Source: CAZXDS01 sp964639525 (GTDB lineage: Bacteria; Bacteroidota; Ignavibacteria; Ignavibacteriales; Melioribacteraceae). From it: 11,576 nt of DNA. The notes beneath the pieces are model-generated. The model worked only from the letters and a program-made list of their open reading frames with translations. It ran no database searches and had not been told where the DNA came from. The stretch covers positions 1-11,576 of the forward strand of contig CAZXDS010000111.1 of NCBI GenBank assembly GCA_964639525.1. Reading direction: 5' to 3'. Position 1 is the stretch's first letter; each line of letters starts with the position of its first letter. The translations under genes were made by a program, and so were the position numbers. This document shows, piece by piece, positions 1 through 6,649 of this stretch.

Positions 1-1
1 T

Positions 2-79
2 AATCTGTGTTACAGAAATTTTGACTCTGAATCGCTGAGAAACTTTCTTGCACTTGTTTCTAATAATTTTAATAAGTAA
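2..79 (+). CDS. C-terminal end of an unidentified upstream gene (partial)
   Basis: Reading frame 2 is open from the left edge of the window to a TAA at 77-79. It gives about 25 residues ending in LALVSNNFNK. The composition looks coding (a mix of acidic, basic and aromatic residues), and the other two forward frames hit stops. The end lies 40 bases before the next start, so this is probably the tail of the gene before the chaperone cluster. Too little remains to name a family. It could also be a chance open stretch, since 25 codons is short. Confidence 0.5.
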   Translation, partial: NLCYRNFDSESLRNFLALVSNNFNK

Positions 80-92
80 AATCATTATTTAA

Positions 93-119
93 TATTTTTG
101 AAATAGGAGAAGTTATTAA
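93..119 (+). promoter_or_regulatory. possible -7 element and ribosome binding site for the first chaperone gene
   Basis: TATTTTTG at 93-100 fits the Bacteroidota -7 consensus TAnnTTTG, but no TTG stands at the expected distance upstream, so the promoter is doubtful. AGGAGA at 105-110 is a good Shine-Dalgarno sequence 9 bases before the ATG at 120. It supports that start over the in-frame ATGs at 126 and 135. If the -7 box were used, the transcript would begin almost at the Shine-Dalgarno, so the gene may instead be transcribed from further upstream. Confidence 0.4.
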
Positions 120-2105
120 ATGTTAATGTCCTCAATGAAGTATTCCGTACTAAGTTTATTATTTGTAGTTTGTTTTCAGTTTGTTTTTATCACTGTTATT
201 AATGCTCAAACAGTTGTTGCTACGTACGGAAATGAAAAAATCACGCTAAATGATTTTGAAAATGCTTTCCTTAAAAATCAGAACCAAAAAAAGATTACAT
301 CAAAGGATTCAACAGAACTTTCCGATTTTTTGAATTTGTATGTTAACTTTAAAATGAAATTACAAGATGCGAAAGATCGTGGTTTTGATACTAACAAAGA
401 TATTAAAAACGAGATTAGCAGTTACAAAAAGGAAGTCGGTGTGCCTTATTATATTAAAAAATATATTAAAGATCCGGCAATTAGGAAGTTATACGAGGAA
501 AGCAAGTATGAATTGCGCGTAAGTCATATACTAATAAAACCTGATACAATATCATTAAAAGCAGCTAAAAATCTTGCATGGAGTATTATTAGAAAAATTA
601 ACAACGGAGCTGATTTTGCTCAATTAGCAAAGAAATTTTCTGCTGATAAACGTTCTGCCGTGGATGGCGGAGATATATATTGGCTGACTGCCGGACAAAC
701 AATACCTGAATTTGAGAAAGCAATTTATGCAACAGAACCCGGTCACATTTATCCCAAACCTGTTAAAACCCGATTCGGTTATCATATCATTAAAGTTGTT
801 GCAAAACAAAAAAGAGTACCTAAAATTCATGCGAGACATATATTAGTTGATTATAAAGACGACAATGGGAAAATTGATACTGCTGCAGCTCTTGCAAAAA
901 TTAAAAAAATAAAAGCTCAGTTGGACGATGGAGCAGATTTTGGTGAACTCGCTTTAATGAATTCGGAAGATAAAGGAAGTGCTGTTAAAAAGGGTGACCT
1001 TGGTGTTATTCAGAGAAGAATGATGGTTAAACCTTTTGATGAAGCTGTTTTCAAATTAAAAGTCGGTGAAGTATCAGGTATTGTTCAGTCGAAATTTGGT
1101 TTTCATATTATTCAAAAAACCGGTGAAGAGAAATTTCCAACATTTGAACAAGAGAAGAAACACTTTACCCAAGTTTATGAAAAAAGAGATTATCCGCATG
1201 ATTTGGAAAACGTATTAGCTCAATTAAAAGCCGAAACAAATTATTCCAAGTTTGATACCGTTGAAAACGTTATAAAGAAAAACAAAGAAAGCGTTACTTT
1301 TGGTGATGGTTATTGGACGAGTGAATTGCATGAAAAGTTGAAAGAACTTCCTGTATGTTCAATAAATGGCAACAAAGTTTACTCCGATGAATTTTTTAAG
1401 GCTGTTCAGAATTTGCCTCACATCAATGGCTTTGCCGTTAATAAAAAAATATTTGATAATGCTTATTCCAAGTTTGAAAAGAATTTGTTGATTTATCAAA
1501 AAGTTAAGAAAATAGAAAAGTCAGATAATGAATTCAAGCAGTTGATGAAAGATTATCAAAATGGAATTTATATTTTTAAACTTCAGGATAAAGAGGTATG
1601 GAATAAATTAAAGGTTGATTCTACTAAACTAAAAGCTTTGTATGAAAAAAATAAATCAAAATACCAATGGAATAACCGTGTTTCATTCATTGAGTTATAT
1701 AGGTATAAAGTAGATTCACTTAAAGCGTTTGCCGATTCAATAAAAAACGGTGCTGATTTTGCGGAACTTGCAGCACACAAAACAAAGAGAAGCAAAAAAG
1801 CTGTGAAAGATGGTTTTTATAATATGGTTGATGTTAAGTCATCTGAAATGGCAGCGAGAGCTTTTGCGATGAAGGTTGGTGAAGTGTCAGAACCTTTCAA
1901 AGTTGGAACGGGAAGGGCAATTATTAAAGTTGTGGAAAAAATTCCGAGCCATCAAAAATCGTATGAAGAATCTATTCCCGAAGTTTCAAGCCTTTATCAG
2001 GAATTAGAAAGTAAAAAATTGGAAAATCAATATTTGAAAAAACTTGATTTAAAATATCATCCGGTAATTTATTATGAAAAATTAAAAGATGTTTTTGAAA
2101 ATTAG
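120..2105 (+). CDS. periplasmic multidomain parvulin-type peptidyl-prolyl isomerase (PpiC/SurA family)
   Basis: A 661-residue exported folding factor. An N-terminal signal peptide (hydrophobic stretch about residues 10-28, likely cleavage after Ala29 in INAQ) is followed by a SurA-like helical region. Two parvulin rotamase domains come next, at about 131-229 and 235-334. Each has the family pattern of an (S/A)-H-I-L-(I/V) strand, a G-A-D-F turn, a G-G-D or K-G-D loop and a terminal G-(Y/F)-H-I-I strand. A third parvulin-like segment at about 520-607 keeps GADF and the KVGEVSEPF strand but has lost the G-x-H-I-I ending (it reads GRAIIKV), so it is probably inactive and structural. The expected role is catalysing proline isomerisation and chaperoning outer-membrane or secreted proteins in the periplasm. 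Its last 17 bases overlap the next gene, suggesting translational coupling. The family is sure; its clients are unknown. Confidence 0.9.
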   Translation: MLMSSMKYSVLSLLFVVCFQFVFITVINAQTVVATYGNEKITLNDFENAFLKNQNQKKITSKDSTELSDFLNLYVNFKMKLQDAKDRGFDTNKDIKNEISSYKKEVGVPYYIKKYIKDPAIRKLYEESKYELRVSHILIKPDTISLKAAKNLAWSIIRKINNGADFAQLAKKFSADKRSAVDGGDIYWLTAGQTIPEFEKAIYATEPGHIYPKPVKTRFGYHIIKVVAKQKRVPKIHARHILVDYKDDNGKIDTAAALAKIKKIKAQLDDGADFGELALMNSEDKGSAVKKGDLGVIQRRMMVKPFDEAVFKLKVGEVSGIVQSKFGFHIIQKTGEEKFPTFEQEKKHFTQVYEKRDYPHDLENVLAQLKAETNYSKFDTVENVIKKNKESVTFGDGYWTSELHEKLKELPVCSINGNKVYSDEFFKAVQNLPHINGFAVNKKIFDNAYSKFEKNLLIYQKVKKIEKSDNEFKQLMKDYQNGIYIFKLQDKEVWNKLKVDSTKLKALYEKNKSKYQWNNRVSFIELYRYKVDSLKAFADSIKNGADFAELAAHKTKRSKKAVKDGFYNMVDVKSSEMAARAFAMKVGEVSEPFKVGTGRAIIKVVEKIPSHQKSYEESIPEVSSLYQELESKKLENQYLKKLDLKYHPVIYYEKLKDVFEN

Positions 2106-2913
2106 AAATTATATTGTTTTTTTTAGTGTAATTATTTTAATTGCATTTTATGGATGCCGTTCAAAAACAGCACCCAAAAAATATGCTGCCAAAGTAAACG
2201 GTACATATTTAATGCAGAGTACTGTTGATAAAGCCATGCTGAACCCGAAAAACAAAACAAAGCTTAGAGAAGAGTTTGTTCATGATTGGGTTGAAACAGA
2301 AATATTATATAAAGAATCATTAGAAGAGGGAATTGTTAGTGACAGTAATTACAAATCAATTATAAAGGATTTGAAAAAGCAACTTGCTGCGGCAATGCTG
2401 CTTCAGAAAGTTGGTAATAATAATTTTAAAATAAATGAAGATGAGATATTATCGTATTTTAATTCAAATAGGAATGATTTTAAAATACCGGATGATGCGG
2501 TTGTTATGAATTATATTAAATTTAACAACGAGCAAAGTGCGATTAAGGTTAGAAACATTCTATTAAATAGTAATTGGGAAAAAGTTATAAGTTTGTACAA
2601 GCAAGACTCTTCTGTAATAGAATACTCCTCAAACAAATATCTTAACTATTATGAAATATCACCACCGATTTTATTGAGATACATTAAAAACTTGAACCCC
2701 AATGAAATTGGGATAGTGTTAAAAATAGGGACAAGTGTTTATGTTGTTGTACAAATAGTGGCTTTTATTAAAAAGGGGAACATTCCATCTTTTTCATTTA
2801 TTAGAAATCCGGTTAGAGAAAGATATTTAATGGTGCAAAGAAAAAAATCATTACGAAATTATATTAATAAACTCTACTCGAAATACGATGTAGAAATAAA
2901 AAAAGGAAATTAA
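2089..2913 (+). CDS. SurA-like lipoprotein with a degenerate parvulin domain
   Basis: 274 residues. The start ATG lies inside the end of the preceding gene in another frame. The N-terminus is a hydrophobic segment (residues 9-20) ending in F-Y-G-C with Cys23, which reads as a relaxed lipobox, so the protein is probably membrane-anchored on the periplasmic side. Residues about 30-115 resemble the SurA N-terminal helical chaperone region (K-V-N-G start, then charged helices). Residues about 118-228 follow the parvulin strand/helix order (VVMNYIKF, then NWEKVISLYKQ, then LNPNEIGIVLK, then YVVVQIV). The conserved histidines and the glycine-rich loop are missing, so isomerase activity is unlikely. 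It is sandwiched between two intact isomerases and its stop abuts the next start, which suggests one chaperone assembly or shared dosage. The fold assignment comes from pattern alone and is moderately sure. Confidence 0.75.
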   Translation: MFLKIRNYIVFFSVIILIAFYGCRSKTAPKKYAAKVNGTYLMQSTVDKAMLNPKNKTKLREEFVHDWVETEILYKESLEEGIVSDSNYKSIIKDLKKQLAAAMLLQKVGNNNFKINEDEILSYFNSNRNDFKIPDDAVVMNYIKFNNEQSAIKVRNILLNSNWEKVISLYKQDSSVIEYSSNKYLNYYEISPPILLRYIKNLNPNEIGIVLKIGTSVYVVVQIVAFIKKGNIPSFSFIRNPVRERYLMVQRKKSLRNYINKLYSKYDVEIKKGN

Positions 2914-4185
2914 ATGAAGCGATTTATTGTATTGATGCTATTTGTTTTAACATTTAATGTATCAGCTCAAGAAGTTTTGGATAAAATTGTTGCAGTTGTG
3001 GATAAGGAAATTATATTAGATTCAGAACTCAACTTTCAAGTTGCCTCTGTTGCAGCACAGCAGCATTTGAATGCTAATGATAAAAAATTAAAAATGAACG
3101 TTCTTAATAAAATGATTGAGGATAAATTAGTTTATGCGGAAGCGCAGCTTGATTCCATTCAAATAACGGATGCTGAGATTGATGCTCAACTTCAAAATCA
3201 AATAAATTATTTTATCCAGCAATACGGCTCAAAGGAAAAGTTAGAAAAAACTTATGGAATGTCTGTAGCAAGAATTAAGAGAAAGTTAAGGGATGATACA
3301 CAAAAAAGTTTAATGTCTCAGAGGTTGCGGCAGGAAAAATTTGGACGCGTGGAAGTAACAAAAAGAGAAGTTGATAATTTTTTTAGCACATTCAAGGATT
3401 CACTCGGTGAAATACCTGAAAAATTTGATATCTCACATATTTTTATCAATCCCAAATCCGGTGAAAAAGTTAAGAAGAAAGCTCGGGAGTTTGCTCAATC
3501 TTTATTAGATTCTATTAAAAATGGAGCTGATTTTGATTCGTTGGCTAAAAAATATTCTGATGACCCGGGTAGTAAAGCACAAGGAGGAGATCTTGGCTGG
3601 GTAAAACGTGGTGTTTTTTATCCTGAGTTTGAGGCTGCTGCCTTCAAATTACAAAAAGGAGAATTATCAAAAGTAGTTGAATCTCCGGTAGGATTTCACA
3701 TCATTCAGATGATTGATAGAAGAGGTGAATCAATACACGCACGACACATTCTTGTTACTGCGAAAGAAGATGACAATGCGGATTTGCAAGCAATTGAGTT
3801 TTTGAGCAGTATTAGAGATAGTATTACTAAAGGTAAAAATAGTTTTGAATATTATGCTAAAAAATATAGTAACGATAAAGAAACCGCAAAGTTTGGCGGG
3901 GAATTAGGTGTTTTTGAAAAAAGGCAGTTAGATGATGAGATGAGCAAGTTATTGAAGAAAATGAAACCTACTGATATTAGTTTCCCAAGCAGACTTGATA
4001 TTAGCCGCGGTGTTTACGGATATCATATTGTTCGACTAAATAAAAAAATACTTGCTCATATGCCGGATTTGAGTTTAGATTACAACGATGTTAAAAAAAT
4101 TGCAGAGTATAGGAAAAGAGAAAAATTATTTAATGAATGGATTGCAAAAATTAAAAAACAAATTTATTGGAAAACTTATTTATAA
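2914..4185 (+). CDS. surA: SurA-type periplasmic chaperone / peptidyl-prolyl isomerase
   Basis: 423 residues, close to the usual SurA length. A signal peptide (about residues 1-18, cleavage near SAQ) is followed by the SurA hallmark D-K-I-V-A-V-V-D-K-E-I-I-L at 23-35 and the N-terminal chaperone domain to about 165. Parvulin domain 1 spans about 171-268 (F-D-I-S-H-I-F-I, GADF, GGDLGW, P-V-G-F-H-I-I) and looks complete. Domain 2, about 273-375, has H-A-R-H-I-L-V, G-G-E-L-G and G-Y-H-I-V. SurA escorts unfolded outer-membrane proteins through the periplasm to the BAM complex. The ATG directly follows the upstream TAA, and AAAAGGA at 2901-2907 gives a well-spaced Shine-Dalgarno. The symbol rests on domain order and the N-terminal signature; several paralogues in this genome could share it. 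Confidence 0.85.
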   Translation: MKRFIVLMLFVLTFNVSAQEVLDKIVAVVDKEIILDSELNFQVASVAAQQHLNANDKKLKMNVLNKMIEDKLVYAEAQLDSIQITDAEIDAQLQNQINYFIQQYGSKEKLEKTYGMSVARIKRKLRDDTQKSLMSQRLRQEKFGRVEVTKREVDNFFSTFKDSLGEIPEKFDISHIFINPKSGEKVKKKAREFAQSLLDSIKNGADFDSLAKKYSDDPGSKAQGGDLGWVKRGVFYPEFEAAAFKLQKGELSKVVESPVGFHIIQMIDRRGESIHARHILVTAKEDDNADLQAIEFLSSIRDSITKGKNSFEYYAKKYSNDKETAKFGGELGVFEKRQLDDEMSKLLKKMKPTDISFPSRLDISRGVYGYHIVRLNKKILAHMPDLSLDYNDVKKIAEYRKREKLFNEWIAKIKKQIYWKTYL

Positions 4186-4194
4186 GGGAATGAT

Positions 4195-5184
4195 TTGACA
4201 AATATTAATAATGTCAGTGATGTAGAGATTGTAAATAAATTTAAAGATGATATTGAAAATATTAAAACTGAGATATCTAAAGTTATAATTGGTCAAAACA
4301 CTATTATTGAAAACTTAATAATAAGTATTTTTGCTAAAGGACATTGTTTGCTTGTCGGCGTTCCCGGTCTTGCGAAAACTTTAATAATTAAATCTCTTGC
4401 CGATGTTTTTGACTTAAAATTCAGCCGCATTCAGTTCACACCTGATTTAATGCCGAGCGATATTACCGGAACAGAAATAATTGATGAAGACCCTGTTACC
4501 AAGAAAAGAGATTTTCGTTTTATAAAAGGTCCTGTATTTTCAAATATTATTCTTGCCGATGAAATAAACAGAACACCGCCCAAAACGCAAGCAGCTTTAT
4601 TGGAAGCAATGCAGGAACACAAAGTTACAGCTGCGGGCAATACTTACAATTTAAGCGAACCGTTTTTTGTGCTTGCCACACAAAACCCAATAGAGCAGGA
4701 AGGAACTTATCCGTTGCCCGAAGCTCAGCTTGATAGATTTATGTTTAATCTTTGGCTTGATTATCCTGAATACAATGAGGAAATAGAAATAATTAAAGCA
4801 ACCACAAGCGATTTTATTCCTAAACTTAATAAAGTAATCTCAGCCGAAAAAATTATTGAATATCAAAATATTGTAAGACGCGTTCCGGTTGCCGATAATG
4901 TTATTGATTTTGCTGTTAATACTGTTAAGCAAACCCGCCCGGGAATTTCAACAAATGAGTTTGTGAATGAATGGGTAACTTGGGGCGCAGGGCCAAGAGC
5001 TTCGCAATATTTAATTCTTGCTGCCAAAACGAGAGCAATAATTAATGGCAGATATACTGCAACAATTGACGATGTTAAATCTTCACTTATTCCTGTTTTA
5101 AGACACCGAATAATTCCAAATTTTATTGCGGAAGCTGAAGGAATTGATTCAATTAATATTATTGAAAAAATAGCTGAGGATTAA
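4195..5184 (+). CDS. MoxR-family AAA+ ATPase (AAA_3)
   Basis: 329 residues, typical MoxR length. Visible motifs are Walker A G-V-P-G-L-A-K-T (55-62), Walker B I-I-L-A-D-E (118-123) followed by the MoxR signature I-N-R-T-P-P-K-T-Q, sensor 1 A-T-Q-N-P (161-165), the L-P-E-A-Q-L-D-R-F arginine-finger segment (about 174-182) and G-P-R-A-S-Q in the C-terminal lid (266-271). MoxR ATPases act as cytoplasmic chaperones that mature partner proteins, usually DUF58 or VWA-domain proteins encoded next door. No such partner is adjacent here; the next gene is an M23 peptidase. The start is TTG at 4195, 9 bases after the surA stop, with AAGGGA at 4184-4189 as ribosome binding site. The ATG at 4190 is out of frame and stops at once. 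Family assignment is very sure, client unknown. Confidence 0.93.
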   Translation: MTNINNVSDVEIVNKFKDDIENIKTEISKVIIGQNTIIENLIISIFAKGHCLLVGVPGLAKTLIIKSLADVFDLKFSRIQFTPDLMPSDITGTEIIDEDPVTKKRDFRFIKGPVFSNIILADEINRTPPKTQAALLEAMQEHKVTAAGNTYNLSEPFFVLATQNPIEQEGTYPLPEAQLDRFMFNLWLDYPEYNEEIEIIKATTSDFIPKLNKVISAEKIIEYQNIVRRVPVADNVIDFAVNTVKQTRPGISTNEFVNEWVTWGAGPRASQYLILAAKTRAIINGRYTATIDDVKSSLIPVLRHRIIPNFIAEAEGIDSINIIEKIAED

Positions 5185-5191
5185 TCGTTAA

Positions 5192-6487
5192 GTGAATTAC
5201 AAATTATTCAATTTTCAGAAGATTAATATTTCGATTCTTTTTTTAATTTTATTCCCCGTTAGTGTTCTGTTGGTTCACTGTGGTGGTGATAATAAAGCAA
5301 ATCAAATCCCTAAAGCTGAGCCTTTTAATGTTAATCAATTTGGTTTTACTGATGATTCCTTAAATGTTGATTCCGCATTTGTATTAAAGAACAAGCCTTT
5401 CGCAGATGTTTTACTTCCGTTGAATGTTCCATATTTAGAAATTCTAAAAATGGCAAGTGTTGATAAAGAGGTTTTTGATGCACGAAAAGTTACAGCAGGA
5501 AATCATTTCATAGTTTATACAAAAAGAGATTCTACAAAAAAATTATGCTGCATAGTTTATGAAAAAGATCCGATAAACTATGTGATTTTTGATTTTGGAG
5601 ATTCCTTGAAAGTAATTGAAGGCAAGAAAAGTGTTACAAGAAAAGAGAGGACTCTATCTGCTGTAATAAGTAATTCACTTTTTGAATCAATTACAGAACA
5701 AGGCGCAAGTCCGGTTGTAGCGTTAAAATTAGCGGATGTTTTTGCTTGGCAAATTGATTTTTATAGAATAAGAAAAGATGACTATTTCAAAGTAATTTAT
5801 GACGAAGTATTTATTGAGGGGAAGCCTTATACGGTTGGGAAGATAAAAGCGGCTGTTTTTAATCATAAAAAGAAAAACTATTTTGCCTTTTATTTTAACC
5901 AAGAAAACGAATTTGATTATTTCGATGAAAGAGGTCACAGTTTACAAAAAGCATTTTTAAAAGCTCCGCTAAAATTTTCAAGAATTAGTTCTCGTTATTC
6001 ACGTCATCGTTACCATCCTGTACTTCATAAATATGCGGCACATTTGGGTGTCGATTTTGCTGCTCCAACCGGAACACCTGTTCACGCAATTGGCGATGGT
6101 TTTGTTACTGCTGTAAGATACAAGCGAGGGAACGGTAAGTACATTAAAATAAGACACAACTCCACTTATCAAAGCGGCTATTTGCATCTTTCACGCTATG
6201 CAAAAGGAATAAAACCCGGGAAATCTGTGAAGCAAGGACAAACGATTGGCTACGTGGGTATGACAGGCTACGCAACCGGTCCCCATTTGGATTTGCGTTT
6301 TTGGAAGAATGGACAATTAGTAAATTATCTGAATATGGAATTCCCGCCCTCCAAACCGATTGAAAAAAAATACGCAAAAGAATTTGAAGAAATTAAAAAA
6401 GTATATCTAGAACGATTGAATAATATCGCAGAATCTAATTCTAATGGAATAAAGCTGGCTGGTAAGGCTAAAACCAATAATAATTAA
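5192..6487 (+). CDS. M23 peptidoglycan endopeptidase, MepM/Csd3-like, probable lipoprotein
   Basis: 431 residues starting on GTG at 5192, 7 bases after the MoxR stop, with GAGGA at 5176-5180 as Shine-Dalgarno. A hydrophobic segment (13-28) ends in L-V-H-C, so Cys30 may be lipidated, although His at -1 is unusual. Residues about 95-245 fit the OapA-like/Csd3 second-domain pattern (SNSLFE, then ADVFAWQIDF, then DDYFKVIYDE, then GKIKAAVF). The LytM domain lies at about 262-385: H284-L-G-V-D288 supplies two zinc ligands, and H332 in Y-L-H-L-S is the usual active-site His. The final motif is G-P-H365-L-D367, not the usual H-x-H. These enzymes cut peptide cross-links for wall growth. After the domain comes a charged tail (386-431) that may be a coiled coil followed by a low-complexity end. 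It is probably the last gene of the operon. Confidence 0.88.
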   Translation: MNYKLFNFQKINISILFLILFPVSVLLVHCGGDNKANQIPKAEPFNVNQFGFTDDSLNVDSAFVLKNKPFADVLLPLNVPYLEILKMASVDKEVFDARKVTAGNHFIVYTKRDSTKKLCCIVYEKDPINYVIFDFGDSLKVIEGKKSVTRKERTLSAVISNSLFESITEQGASPVVALKLADVFAWQIDFYRIRKDDYFKVIYDEVFIEGKPYTVGKIKAAVFNHKKKNYFAFYFNQENEFDYFDERGHSLQKAFLKAPLKFSRISSRYSRHRYHPVLHKYAAHLGVDFAAPTGTPVHAIGDGFVTAVRYKRGNGKYIKIRHNSTYQSGYLHLSRYAKGIKPGKSVKQGQTIGYVGMTGYATGPHLDLRFWKNGQLVNYLNMEFPPSKPIEKKYAKEFEEIKKVYLERLNNIAESNSNGIKLAGKAKTNNN

Positions 6488-6545
6488 AACTAAATTTGTG
6501 ATAGAAATTGAAATTTCTTATAAACAAAAAGAAATAATAATGGTG

Positions 6546-6576
6546 TTGACTGTTTTGATAATAAATACTACTTTTG
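6546..6576 (+). promoter_or_regulatory. Bacteroidota-type promoter of the first repeat/ATPase module
   Basis: TTGAC begins at 6546 and TACTTTTG at 6569-6576 matches TAnnTTTG exactly. The gap from the end of TTG to TA is 20 bases, within the usual range for the Bacteroidota primary sigma factor. The expected transcription start is near 6580-6583, just before the first repeat unit, so the whole repeat array would lie in the 5' leader RNA. It separates the ATPase gene from the upstream chaperone operon. Confidence 0.7.
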
Positions 6577-6585
6577 GGTAAGCAG

Positions 6586-6645
6586 TACAAGCATGTACGG
6601 TACAAAAGTGTACGGTACAAAAGTGTACGGTACAAAGGAGTACGG
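6586..6645 (+). repeat. four tandem 15-bp repeats (TACAAAAGTGTACGG)
   Basis: Units are 6586-6600, 6601-6615, 6616-6630 and 6631-6645. Units 2 and 3 are identical; unit 1 reads AAGCAT and unit 4 AAAGGAG in the middle. Each period contains GTACA - four bases - TGTAC, a 5-bp stem with a 4-base loop, separated from the next by one G. Hairpins are at 6585-6598, 6600-6613 and 6615-6628, with a shorter GTAC/GTAC version at 6630-6643. All base differences fall in the loops or at the loop-closing pair. The junctions also form the dyad TGTACGGTACA three times at exact 15-bp spacing (6594, 6609, 6624). There are no spacers, so this is not CRISPR. Confidence 0.9.
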
Positions 6646-6649
6646 TTAA
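6593..6649 (+). CDS. 18-codon leader ORF encoded by the 15-bp repeats
   Basis: ATG at 6593 opens a frame reading MYGTKVYGTKVYGTKEYG and ending in TAA at 6647-6649. The next codon, GTG at 6650, starts the ATPase gene in the same frame. The repeat unit is five codons, so gain or loss of units would keep the frame and the stop. The placement suggests a leader peptide or translational coupling by re-initiation. No clear Shine-Dalgarno precedes the ATG, and nothing proves translation. The alternative is that the frame is a by-product of a 15-bp structural repeat. Confidence 0.45.
   Translation: MYGTKVYGTKVYGTKEYG
6634..6640 (+). promoter_or_regulatory. Shine-Dalgarno supplied by the last repeat unit
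   Basis: AAAGGAG lies 9 bases before the GTG at 6650 and is created by the changes that distinguish unit 4 from units 2 and 3 (AAAAGTG there). It falls in the loop of the fourth predicted hairpin, where it would stay accessible. It supports GTG 6650 as the start; an in-frame TAA stands directly before it, so no upstream start is possible. Confidence 0.7.

Noticed and set aside
6503..6518. Intrinsic terminator after the M23 gene (AGAAAT-TGAA-ATTTCT)
   Set aside because: The 6-bp stem is almost all A/T and no T-run follows, so it is too weak to call.
6586..6645. CRISPR array
   Set aside because: Units are directly adjacent with no unique spacers and are too short; no cas genes nearby. The same applies to the 33-bp array at 10199-10297.
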